From Paenarthrobacter ureafaciens (GTDB taxonomy: Bacteria; Actinomycetota; Actinomycetes; Actinomycetales; Micrococcaceae), in the NCBI RefSeq assembly GCF_004028095.1, contig NZ_SBHM01000007.1:1364001-1428000 (forward strand): DNA of 64,000 bases, written 5' to 3'. The notes under the pieces are model-generated. The model saw only the letters and a program-made list of their open reading frames with translations, made no database searches and was not told where the DNA came from. Position numbers and translations under genes: made by a program. Within the stretch, counting starts at the first letter, position 1. Each line of letters starts with the position of its first letter. Below are positions 55,298-63,126 of this stretch, piece after piece.

Positions 55298-56143
55298 ATG
55301 ACTATTCTGACTGATACTGCAGTTGCTGGCATCGATGACCAGCCCGATGCCAAGAACAAACTCATGATCGCGCTGGATGTTGACGGCACCCTCGTGGACC
55401 ACGACGGCCATATGTCCCCGGCGGTCAGGGAAGCCGCCCAAGGTGTCGTAGCCAAGGGCCATGACGTCATCATCGCTACCGGCCGCTCGCTGAATGCGGC
55501 GCTGCCCATTGTTGAGCTGATCGGCTTGGAGCGCGGCTATGTGGTGTGCTGCAACGGTGGCGTCACCTTGCGGCTCGACCCCTCGTTGGAGGACGGCTAC
55601 GAGATCGTCCACAAAGCCACGTTCGATCCCGCTCCGGCCCTGGAAGCACTCCGCGAGCGGCTGCCCGGCGCCAAGTACGCACTGGAAGACGAAGCCGGCA
55701 ACTTCCTGTCCACCGAGCGCTTCCACGATGTCAGTTTCGGGGTCGAATCGATCCCTGTCGACTTCCGGACGTTGCTGGATTCCACCGCAGTGCGCGTCGT
55801 GGTCTTCAGCACTGAGAACACCTCGGAGGAGTTCAACACCGCAATCGGGCACATCGGCTTGTCCGGGGTGACGTACTCGGTGGGATGGACGGCGTGGCTG
55901 GACATCGCCGCCGAAGGTGTCACGAAGGCCAGCGCTTTGGAAGCCTTGCGCCTTCAACTCGACATCGATCAGGAGAACACGCTCGCGATCGGTGATGGCC
56001 GCAACGACATCGAAATGCTCACGTGGGCGGGCCGCGGCGTAGCCATGGGCCAAGCCCCCGACGAGGTGCTCGCCGTGGCGGACGAGGTCACCGGGTCAGT
56101 GCTCGACGACGGTGCCGCCCTGGTGTTGCGCAGCGTGCTGTAG
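55298..56143 (+). CDS. HAD-superfamily Cof-type hydrolase downstream of serS
   Basis: 281 residues. Motif I MIALDVDGTLVDHDG, motif II VIIATGRSLNAAL, motif III Lys in VTKASALEALRLQL, motif IV TLAIGDGRNDIEMLTWAG. Type IIB cap in between. Sits next to serS, as in many actinobacteria as I recall; no functional link is proven. No clear ribosome site; TACTGG is four bases before the ATG. Confidence 0.9.
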   Translation: MTILTDTAVAGIDDQPDAKNKLMIALDVDGTLVDHDGHMSPAVREAAQGVVAKGHDVIIATGRSLNAALPIVELIGLERGYVVCCNGGVTLRLDPSLEDGYEIVHKATFDPAPALEALRERLPGAKYALEDEAGNFLSTERFHDVSFGVESIPVDFRTLLDSTAVRVVVFSTENTSEEFNTAIGHIGLSGVTYSVGWTAWLDIAAEGVTKASALEALRLQLDIDQENTLAIGDGRNDIEMLTWAGRGVAMGQAPDEVLAVADEVTGSVLDDGAALVLRSVL

Positions 56144-56192
56144 CTGCCGCGCGGCAACTGCGACGGGCGCCCGGCGCTTCTAGACTGGCTGC

Positions 56193-57032
56193 GTGGAGTA
56201 TGCAGAAATTCCTGCCCCGGCGGCGTTGCGTCCCTTCGTGGAAGGCTTTTGGTTCCTGCGGGCCGAGCCGAAGGCCAGGTATGAGAAGATCCTGCCCGGC
56301 CCATCGGCGCACCTGATCCTGAACTTGTCAGAGCCTTACCGGCTGATCAGGCCACGGGAGGCAACCGGTATGGATCGGGCGTCGGCGGAGGTTGCCGCCG
56401 GGTTTTACGCCGGCGTCCAGTCCAGTTACCTGATCAGCGAGAATCCGGAGCGCCTGCACAACGTGGGGGTGCGCCTGGCGCCCTTCGCCCTCGCGGCATT
56501 TACATCTCAGCTGCCGTCGGAGTTTCAGGGCAATGTGGTGGATGCGCAGTACGTGTTCCCGGGTTTCGCGGACCTTCGGAGCCAGTTGCTCGATGCGGAG
56601 CCGGAGCAGGCCTTCGATGCCTTGGAATCGTTCCTGCCGGGGCATCTGAGTGCTGGCTACGAGGCCGATCCCAGGACCATGGAAGCCGTGGAAACCCTTG
56701 CTGAAGAGGACGTAGAGATCGGAATTCTGGCCGGACGGTTGGGCATCAGCTCCTCGACCCTGGAGCGGATCATGATGAGGGATTGCGGTCTGCGGGCCAA
56801 GGTGTATTCCGATGTGTGCCGTTTCTTCAGGTTCGTCAACCAAGCCGCCCTCATGCCGGCGGGTTCGGCGCCCGGCCGTGAACTCCTGGGCCTGGCGGAC
56901 TATTACGACCAGCCGCACCTGATCCGTGCGTTCCGACGGTTCAGCGGTTTTACACCCACCGAATACCTGCGCGTGATCCAGACGCACGGTCCCGAGTACG
57001 CCACGTTCGTGCCCGTGGAGGAACTCGCCTAG
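56193..57032 (+). CDS. AraC-family transcriptional regulator
   Basis: 279 residues from a GTG six bases after TAGACT (56181-56186), leaderless. The N-terminal cupin-like domain (VEYAEIPAPAALRPFVEGFWFLR, PGPSAHLILNLSEPYRL) is of the DUF6597 type often fused to AraC. The C-terminal double HTH begins about 165 (IGILAGRLGISSSTLERIMMRD) and ends ADYYDQPHLIRAFRRFSGFTPTEYLRV. Targets unknown. Confidence 0.88.
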   Translation: MEYAEIPAPAALRPFVEGFWFLRAEPKARYEKILPGPSAHLILNLSEPYRLIRPREATGMDRASAEVAAGFYAGVQSSYLISENPERLHNVGVRLAPFALAAFTSQLPSEFQGNVVDAQYVFPGFADLRSQLLDAEPEQAFDALESFLPGHLSAGYEADPRTMEAVETLAEEDVEIGILAGRLGISSSTLERIMMRDCGLRAKVYSDVCRFFRFVNQAALMPAGSAPGRELLGLADYYDQPHLIRAFRRFSGFTPTEYLRVIQTHGPEYATFVPVEELA

Positions 57033-57142
57033 ACGAACCGCAGTCCGGCCAACTCTCGGCAGCAGGTTGCGGGTTTTTTACAAGACCGCCCCACGTCCCG
57101 CCGCCTACCCTCTCCTCAGGGAACCACCAGGAAGGGAAGGCC

Positions 57143-57538
57143 GTGGAAATCCATATCAATTGGCTCGCAGTGCTGTTGGCAGCGCTGGCCACGTTCGTCG
57201 TAGGCGGGCTGTGGTACTCCGTGCTCTTCGCCAAGCCCTGGCAAAAGGCAGCAGGCGTGAGTGACCAGCAGCTGAAGTCCGGAACGGCGAGGGTCTTTGC
57301 CGGGTCCTTTGTACTTGCCGCGATCATGGCCGTCTTCCTGGCCGCGTTCATCGGCCGTGGCGGCCTTGTTTTCGGCTTCGTAGCCGGGCTGGCCGCAGGC
57401 ATTGGCTGGGTGGCAACGGCTTTGGGCGTCAACTACTTGTTCGAACGCCGCAGCCCGGTGCTTTTCGCGATCAACGCCAGCTACAACGTGGTGACGTTCG
57501 CAGTGATGGGGGCCATCGTGGGAGCCCTGCAGGCCTGA
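57143..57538 (+). CDS. DUF1761 membrane protein
   Basis: 131 residues, four helices. EIHINWLAVLLAALATFVVGGLWYSVLFAKPWQKAAG is the DUF1761 opening with WYSxLFxKxW. The GTG start has GGAAGGGAAGG upstream. Function unknown. Convergent with the ANTAR regulator (21 bases between stops). Confidence 0.88.
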   Translation: MEIHINWLAVLLAALATFVVGGLWYSVLFAKPWQKAAGVSDQQLKSGTARVFAGSFVLAAIMAVFLAAFIGRGGLVFGFVAGLAAGIGWVATALGVNYLFERRSPVLFAINASYNVVTFAVMGAIVGALQA

Positions 57539-57559
57539 GTCGTCTTCGCGTGTGGAGGC

Positions 57560-58300
57560 CTACTTGAAGTGGGTCTCCACGTTTCCGCCGCCCGCGGCCT
57601 TGACGATCGCCTCGGCAACCTCCCGCAGCTTGACGTTCCGGTTGCTGGAGGCCCTCTTGATGAGCTCCACGGCTTCGGCCTGGGTGCAACGGTTCTGGGC
57701 GATGATGATGCCGGTGGCTACGTCGATGACGGTGCGTGAAGCCATGGCGGCGCGCAGGTTGGCCGCAGTCTGGCTGTGTTGGGCAATCATGACGGCCAGG
57801 CTCAGCCCCTTCGCAGCCTGCTGCACGTAGTCCGTGGCCCGCTGCACCGTCGCCTGATCGAATCCGGCTGTACGTTCGGAGTAGAGGTTCATGCTGGCTT
57901 TGGCGCTGTCGTCCGGAAGCGGAATCGGCAGGGCAAGGATCGAGCGTATGCCTTGAGCCAGGGCCACCTCTTTGTAATCGGGCCACGTGTCGTCGGCCGC
58001 AAGGTCAGGGACGTGTACCTGGACGCCTTTCCTGGCTGACAGCAGGCACGGACCCTCGGCGAACTGGTACTGCAGTTCGTCAAGCAGGAGAGCGCGTTCT
58101 CCGCTGCTGGCGACCGTCGCAGCGGTGCGGTGGCGGAGCAGGGTGACCCCACAAAAGACGTCGGCATCGGCAGTGCTGAACATCGCAGCGGAATGCCGGG
58201 TCAGCTCGGTGAGGAATGCCTCGACGTCAGGATTATCCAGGAGCAGGTCCTGGATTTCGCCGGCCACCAGGTGGGGCGCGGCTTGTTGTTGGTCTTCCAT
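57560..58300 (-). CDS. GAF-ANTAR domain regulator (RNA-binding antitermination protein)
   Basis: 246 residues from MEDQQQAAPHLVAGE with GGAG seven bases upstream; the 47-codon extension is rejected. GAF domain (about 25-165; DADVFCGVTLLR, FAEGPCLLSARKGVQVHVPDL, SILALPIPLP). C-terminal ANTAR (about 180-240) with NLRAAMASRTVIDVATGIIIAQNRCTQAEAVELIKRASSNRN. Known role: ANTAR dimers bind paired RNA hexaloops to prevent termination. Divergent from a stress-type sigma factor. Confidence 0.92.
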   Translation of the reverse strand: MEDQQQAAPHLVAGEIQDLLLDNPDVEAFLTELTRHSAAMFSTADADVFCGVTLLRHRTAATVASSGERALLLDELQYQFAEGPCLLSARKGVQVHVPDLAADDTWPDYKEVALAQGIRSILALPIPLPDDSAKASMNLYSERTAGFDQATVQRATDYVQQAAKGLSLAVMIAQHSQTAANLRAAMASRTVIDVATGIIIAQNRCTQAEAVELIKRASSNRNVKLREVAEAIVKAAGGGNVETHFK

Positions 58301-58350
58301 CCGGATCTCCGAACCTTGGACGATAGCTCTTCTTTGAGGGTAGCCCTGAA

Positions 58351-58412
58351 GTTCAAACGAAGCTAATAATAAGGGTACTTCTCTTTTTATGATAAGTATG
58401 CTTCTCTTTTTA
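58351..58412. promoter_or_regulatory. Candidate SigB/SigF-type promoter and two perfect 12-bp direct repeats
   Basis: GTTCAA (58351-58356), 16 bases, GGGTAC (58373-58378) resembles the SigB/SigF consensus GTTTAA-N12-15-GGGTAT (5 of 6 in each hexamer; spacing slightly long). Two copies of CTTCTCTTTTTA (58378-58389 and 58401-58412) are spaced 23 bases start to start, about two helical turns. The stretch is AT-rich. It precedes the sigma factor gene, suggesting autoregulation plus a second DNA-binding factor (inference). Confidence 0.45.
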
Positions 58413-58466
58413 AGAGTCTTGCAGGGGGCTCCTAACATCAATCAGCAGGTCTAAGGATTGAAGCCG

Positions 58467-59237
58467 ATGCGGCAAGCTCGACCCTTCCAGAACCCCTATC
58501 ACGCGAATGCGCCGGAAAGCAGCCTCCGGCAAAGTTTTCAGGACGGCTTGGTCCTGGACCATTTGAACCTGGCGAAGTCCATTGCCGCCCGGTACTCAGC
58601 CCACACCCATGATCTGGACGACGTCCGTCAGGTCGCGTTCATGGGCCTCATCAAGGCCGCCCGTGGCTACGACGAGGCCAAGGGCGTCAGCTTCCCGGCC
58701 TACGCAGCCCCCACCATTGCCGGTGAGGTGAAGAGGTACCTGCGGGACCATTGCTGGGTGGTGCGTCCCCCGCGTCCTATCCAGGACATGCGGCGCCAGG
58801 TCCTCGCCAGGACAGAAGAAATGACCCAGGCCCTGCAACGCACGCCTTCCCCGGAAGAGGTCGCAGAGGACCTCAGCTTGGAGCCGTGCCAAGTACGTGA
58901 AGCCCTGATGGCGGGAACCAGCAAGCGCCCCGATTCCCTGGACGCTCCGGCAGTGGCCGGCGGCGACGGCCTCCAAGGGTCCCTCTCCAGTGCCGGCTGC
59001 CCCACGGACAAACTGGAAGACGTCCTCGCCCTGCGGAACGCCATCAGAACCCTCAGCCCCGAGGACCGCCATCTTCTGTACCGGCGTTACTACCGCGAGG
59101 AAACCCAGTCGACCATCGCCGAGGCCCTCGGAATGTCGCAAATGCAGGTATCGCGGAGGTTGTCCAAGATCCTGGTGACGTTGCAGGCGCAGTTGTTCGA
59201 GGGCCAGGCCGAACTACGGGACGGCACAGCACTCTAG
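58467..59237 (+). CDS. RNA polymerase sigma factor, SigB/SigF/SigG stress subgroup
   Basis: 256 residues from the ATG at 58467 with AAGGA nine bases upstream; a TTG three codons earlier is too close to that site. Region 2: VLDHLNLAKSIAARYSAHTHDLDDVRQVAFMGLIKAARGYDEAKGVSFPAYAAPTIAGEVKRYLRDHCW. Region 3 about 115-150 (RTPSPEEVAEDL). Region 4: LSPEDRHLLYRRYYREETQSTIAEALGMSQMQVSRRLSKIL. No anti-sigma (RsbW-like) or antagonist gene is adjacent, which is unusual for this group. Confidence 0.93.
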   Translation: MRQARPFQNPYHANAPESSLRQSFQDGLVLDHLNLAKSIAARYSAHTHDLDDVRQVAFMGLIKAARGYDEAKGVSFPAYAAPTIAGEVKRYLRDHCWVVRPPRPIQDMRRQVLARTEEMTQALQRTPSPEEVAEDLSLEPCQVREALMAGTSKRPDSLDAPAVAGGDGLQGSLSSAGCPTDKLEDVLALRNAIRTLSPEDRHLLYRRYYREETQSTIAEALGMSQMQVSRRLSKILVTLQAQLFEGQAELRDGTAL

Positions 59238-59344
59238 GTAACACTGCCCTCCAAGGAACACTGCTCTCTAATCCGCCGGGGGTACCAGAGAGCGCCCGCA
59301 GGGCGGTGGCCAATGCCGCCGCCCTGGGCCACGCCGGCGCCAAC

Positions 59345-60295
59345 TCAGCAGCGGAGTCCGTCCACTGCATCCAGCACGTCGCGCACCGTGACTGCCAGGA
59401 GTGCGGGGTCGGGATCAGCGGCGAAGACGTCGCCGCGGCGGAGTTCGACGGCGGTGAGGACCACGTGCGGCCCGGGCGGCGGTCCCCATTCCTCAGCGGG
59501 CGCAGGACCGAACAGGACAACTGACGGGCGTTCATAGGCGGATGCCAGGTGCGCGGCACCCGTGTCGGCGGAAACAACCAGCCGCGCCTCGGCGATTGTT
59601 GCGGCGAACTCGGCGAGCCCTTGGCGTCCGGCGAGCACACCGGCGTCGAGGTTTGCTCCTTGGCGCTTGGCCAAAGCGGCCGTCTCTTCGGCCCGTTCGC
59701 GTTCGGACGTGCCGCCGGTGAAGACGACGTCGTGTCCCGCCTTGGTGAGTTCCACGGCCACTTCCGCGAACCGCTCCACCGGCCACAACCTGCTCCCGTA
59801 CGCGGCTCCGACGTGAATGACGGTGGCGCCGGGGCGAGGGGAAGCCGCCCGGGGCTTGTTGAGCCGGTAATCCAGGGGATCGGCGTCGATGCCGTGCCAC
59901 GCGAGCAGCCTGGTCCAGCGCTCGCGTTCGGGAAGTCCCGTGGTCCATTCGGGTCCGTCCATGCCGGGAGACCGGTGCGCCACAATCCGTTTGGCCTGCA
60001 GCTCATTGATGCGCTGCCGGCTCTCGGCTCCGTTGCCATGGAGGTTCACGGCAACGTCCACCACGCCCGGGGCGATGGTCAGTGGGTCGTCCAGCCCGGG
60101 GGTGGGCAGGTGGTCGACGCCACCTACAAGCTCCACTGCCTCCGCCACCCACGTGGGTGCGGCGTAGAGGATGCGGTGTTCCGGAAACGCCCGGCGCAGG
60201 CCGCGCAAGGCAGGAACCGCAACCAGCAGGTCCCCCAGTTTCAGTGCGCGCAGGGCGAGCAGTATGGGTTGTCCATCGGTTTCAACATTGTTCAA
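59345..60295 (-). CDS. Glycosyltransferase family 9 (heptosyltransferase-like) protein, copy 1
   Basis: 316 residues from a TTG with GGGAGG five bases upstream. LLALRALKLGDLLVAVPALRGLRRAFPEHRILY (GT9 N-terminus), VIHVGAAYGSRLWPVERFAEVAVEL, VVFTGGTSERERAEE and VVSADTGAAHLASAYERPSVVLFGP (the D-T-G-x-x-H-x-A motif). Known GT9 enzymes transfer ADP-heptose or related sugars. Divergent from the GmhB-like phosphatase. The 107 bases downstream hold only a GC-rich dyad. Confidence 0.88.
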   Translation of the reverse strand: MNNVETDGQPILLALRALKLGDLLVAVPALRGLRRAFPEHRILYAAPTWVAEAVELVGGVDHLPTPGLDDPLTIAPGVVDVAVNLHGNGAESRQRINELQAKRIVAHRSPGMDGPEWTTGLPERERWTRLLAWHGIDADPLDYRLNKPRAASPRPGATVIHVGAAYGSRLWPVERFAEVAVELTKAGHDVVFTGGTSERERAEETAALAKRQGANLDAGVLAGRQGLAEFAATIAEARLVVSADTGAAHLASAYERPSVVLFGPAPAEEWGPPPGPHVVLTAVELRRGDVFAADPDPALLAVTVRDVLDAVDGLRC

Positions 60296-60383
60296 GGTGG
60301 CCTCCCGCTTAGGAGTCTAGCGGCAGGAAACTTCTCCTCGTCGCGCTGTTTAGGGCAAGGAGAACTGGGGAACTTTTGCCGGT

Positions 60384-60983
60384 ATGGGAGGAACCGGAAC
60401 GTTGAAGGCGGTCCTGTTTGACCGCGATGGAACGCTCGTCGTAGACGTGCCATATAACGGCGACCCGCGACTGGTGCGGCCCATGGAGAGTGCCCGTTCG
60501 GCAGTTGCGAGGGTGCGCGAGGCCGGACTGGCCACAGGTGTGGTCAGCAACCAGTCGGGTGTTGCCCGGGGGCTGATAACTCCGGCCCAGGTGGAAGCCG
60601 TGAACCAGCGCGTCGATGAGCTGCTGGGGCCGTTCGACGTGTGGGAATTCTGTCCTCACGGAACGGAGGATGGCTGTCCATGCCGCAAGCCCGCGCCGGG
60701 CCTCGTCCACAGGGCCTGTGAGGCGTTAGGGGTGGAACCGTCGGAGGTTGCAGTAATAGGTGACATCGGGGCGGACCTTGGGGCCGCAAAGGCTGCTGGT
60801 GCCCGGGCTGTCCTGGTCCCCACTCCGGTGACCCGCGAGGAAGAGATCGTTGCAGCGGACCTGGTGGCGAACGATCTGTGGCATGCCGTGGAGTTGCTGC
60901 TGGCGCCGCCCGAAGATGCGGCTCTTTCCGCCGGGCCGGCAGCCCGGACCGGCGGCAACCCGACCCAAGGTGCACCTGCATGA
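60384..60983 (+). CDS. HAD-IIIA phosphatase, GmhB-like (D,D-heptose 1,7-bisphosphate phosphatase family)
   Basis: 199 residues. Motif I AVLFDRDGTLVVDVPYNGD, motif II GVVSNQSGVARGLIT, the Cys-rich zinc-site region FCPHGTEDGCPCRKPAPGLV, and AVIGDIGADLGAAKAAGA. This combination is typical of GmhB and histidinol-phosphatase relatives. ATG at 60384 is taken; a TTG six codons in, with GGGAGG upstream, is an alternative. Its stop overlaps the next start (ATGA). The C-terminal 20 residues are a low-complexity tail. Confidence 0.88.
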   Translation: MGGTGTLKAVLFDRDGTLVVDVPYNGDPRLVRPMESARSAVARVREAGLATGVVSNQSGVARGLITPAQVEAVNQRVDELLGPFDVWEFCPHGTEDGCPCRKPAPGLVHRACEALGVEPSEVAVIGDIGADLGAAKAAGARAVLVPTPVTREEEIVAADLVANDLWHAVELLLAPPEDAALSAGPAARTGGNPTQGAPA

Positions 60984-62065
60984 GCCGCGTCCTGGTAGCC
61001 CGCTTGGACGGCATGGGCGACGTCCTCGTTTCAGGGCCGGCAATACGTGCCGTGGCCAACGGCAGCAGGCCCGACGGCAGCCGGCCCAACGACGTCGTAC
61101 TGCTGTGCGGTCCGGAGGGGACCGGTGCGGCGGAAATGCTTCCCGGCGTCACTGAAGTCCACACCTGGCAGTGTCCTTGGATCGTCAATCCGGCCCCGCC
61201 CGTTACCGAAGACTCCACCCGCGGCTTGGTGGACTTTGTCCGCAGTTCCCGGATTGAGGAAGCCGTGATCCTGACGTCCTTCCACCAATCCCCGCTGCCC
61301 TTGGCAATGCTGTTGCGCCTGGCCGGGGTAAAGAGGATTACAGGCGCCTCCACCGACTACGCGGGTTCGTTGCTGGATGTCCGGCTCAGGCCGGGCGAGG
61401 ATTTCCCCGAGGACCAGCCGGAAGCAGTGCGTGCCCTTGGTATCGCCCATGCGGGGGGCTTTGTCCTTCCGCAGGGCGACGACGGCAAACTGCGCGTGAA
61501 CACCGCTGCAGATGACGAATTCGCCACCAAGCTCGCTGACGAGGGCCCCTACATTGTGGTGCATCCAGGCGCCGCAGCCCCCGCCCGGGAATGGCCCGCA
61601 CTGCACCACGCCGCCACCGTGGAGCTCCTGGAGGCCTATGGACACCGCGTCGTAGTGACCGGAGGGCCTTCCGAGGCTTCGCTCACCGCAACGGTTGCCG
61701 GTCCTTCCGCGCAGAACCTCAGCGGCAAGACCAACCTCCGTACGCTGGCAGCGGTTCTTGAGCGGGCCGCCGTCGTCATCACTGCCAATACGGGACCCGC
61801 GCACCTGGCCGCAGCCGTGGGCGTGCCGGTGGTTTGCCTGTTCGCCCCCGTGGTCCCTGCCATCCGTTGGGCACCGTACGGGGTGCCGCTGGAACTTCTG
61901 GGCGACCAGGAAGCGGCGTGCAAGAACACCCGTGCCCGGAACTGTCCCGTCCCCGGCCATCCCTGCCTGAGTTCCGTCACGCCCGAACAGGTCCTCGAAG
62001 CCGTAGAACGCCTGCTGGGTGGCGTGGCTTCACTGGCTACCCGACGAAAGGTGTGGAAACCATGA
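60980..62065 (+). CDS. Glycosyltransferase family 9 (heptosyltransferase-like) protein, copy 2
   Basis: 361 residues. MSRVLVARLDGMGDVLVSGPAIRAVANG, YIVVHPGAAAPAREWPALHHAATVELL, RVVVTGGPSEASLTATVAG and VITANTGPAHLAAAVGVPVVCLFAP (N-T-G-x-x-H-x-A), with CPVPGHPCLSSVTPEQVLEAVE at the end. Four-base overlaps (ATGA) with both neighbours make it part of a translationally coupled cluster. Confidence 0.9.
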   Translation: MSRVLVARLDGMGDVLVSGPAIRAVANGSRPDGSRPNDVVLLCGPEGTGAAEMLPGVTEVHTWQCPWIVNPAPPVTEDSTRGLVDFVRSSRIEEAVILTSFHQSPLPLAMLLRLAGVKRITGASTDYAGSLLDVRLRPGEDFPEDQPEAVRALGIAHAGGFVLPQGDDGKLRVNTAADDEFATKLADEGPYIVVHPGAAAPAREWPALHHAATVELLEAYGHRVVVTGGPSEASLTATVAGPSAQNLSGKTNLRTLAAVLERAAVVITANTGPAHLAAAVGVPVVCLFAPVVPAIRWAPYGVPLELLGDQEAACKNTRARNCPVPGHPCLSSVTPEQVLEAVERLLGGVASLATRRKVWKP

Positions 62066-63126
62066 GAATCCTGGTGTGGCACGTCCACGGAGGATGGATG
62101 GAGGCATTCGTCCGCGGACGCCATGAATACCTGCTTCCGGTAGAACCCGACGGCGGTCCCTGGGGCTTGGGGCGCGGTGGCCGCAACTGGCCGGACAACG
62201 CCGTGGAAGTGGACCTGGCCACACTGGACCCGGACAGCGTGGACGCAGTAGTCCTGCAACGGCCGGAGGAGATCGCCGCAGTGGCCCGTTCCTTGGGACG
62301 TAAGCCCGGCGTGGATCTGCCTGCCGTCTACCTCGAGCACAATACGCCCAAGGGAGACGTGCCGTTCACTGTGCACCCGATGGCTGACCAGCGCACTATC
62401 CCCGTAGTGCACGTGACCCACTTCAACCAGCTCTTCTGGGACACCGGTTCGGCCGCCACGGTAGTGATCGAACACGGCATCCCGGATCCCGGCCGCCTCT
62501 ATACCGGTGAGCAGGAAGAAATGGGCATCGTGGTCAACGAGCCGGTGCGGCGCGGGCGTGTCACCGGCACCGACCTCCTGCCGGGCTTCGCCGGAGTGGG
62601 TCCGCTGCGGGTCTTCGGGATGGGAACGGAGCATTTGCCTGGAGCGCTGAACCTGAAGGGGCTGGGTCTTGGCGAGGAACGGCTGAGGATTGCCGGGGAC
62701 GTTCCGGCGTCGCAGCTCCACGCCGAGCTGGCCCGTTGCCGGCTCTACCTGCATCCGCTCCGTTGGACGTCACTGGGCCTTGCGCTGCTGGAAGCGATGC
62801 ACCTGGGCATGCCCGTGCTGGCGCTCGGGACCACGGAAGCCTACCGCGCCGTTCCCCGCGGCGCAGGGCTCGTCTCTACCGACGTCGATGAACTCCAGAG
62901 ATTCGCCCGCCGACTGCTCAATGACCCGGACGACGCTTACGCCATGGGCCTCCGGGCCCGCGAAGCTGCCTTGGAACGCTACGGGCTGGACGCATTCCTC
63001 CGGGCCTGGGATGAGCTCCTCGGGGACTTGAGAACACGGGGGAGCGCCGCACCAACAGCAACAGCGGCCGGTGAAGGGCCCCGATCGGCACCGCCAAGCC
63101 ATGATGCAGAGAGGACACACCCATGA
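62062..63126 (+). CDS. Glycosyltransferase family 4-like protein
   Basis: 354 residues. MRILVWHVHGGWMEAFVRGRHEYLLP at the start, VYLEHNTPKGDVPFTVHPMADQ, VIEHGIPDP, and C-terminal LARCRLYLHPLRWTSLGLALLEAMHLGMPVLALGTTEA with the GT4 E-x7-E motif. Ends with a disordered Ala/Pro/Gly tail of about 30 residues. Donor and acceptor unknown. Coupled by ATGA overlaps on both sides. Confidence 0.88.
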   Translation: MRILVWHVHGGWMEAFVRGRHEYLLPVEPDGGPWGLGRGGRNWPDNAVEVDLATLDPDSVDAVVLQRPEEIAAVARSLGRKPGVDLPAVYLEHNTPKGDVPFTVHPMADQRTIPVVHVTHFNQLFWDTGSAATVVIEHGIPDPGRLYTGEQEEMGIVVNEPVRRGRVTGTDLLPGFAGVGPLRVFGMGTEHLPGALNLKGLGLGEERLRIAGDVPASQLHAELARCRLYLHPLRWTSLGLALLEAMHLGMPVLALGTTEAYRAVPRGAGLVSTDVDELQRFARRLLNDPDDAYAMGLRAREAALERYGLDAFLRAWDELLGDLRTRGSAAPTATAAGEGPRSAPPSHDAERTHP

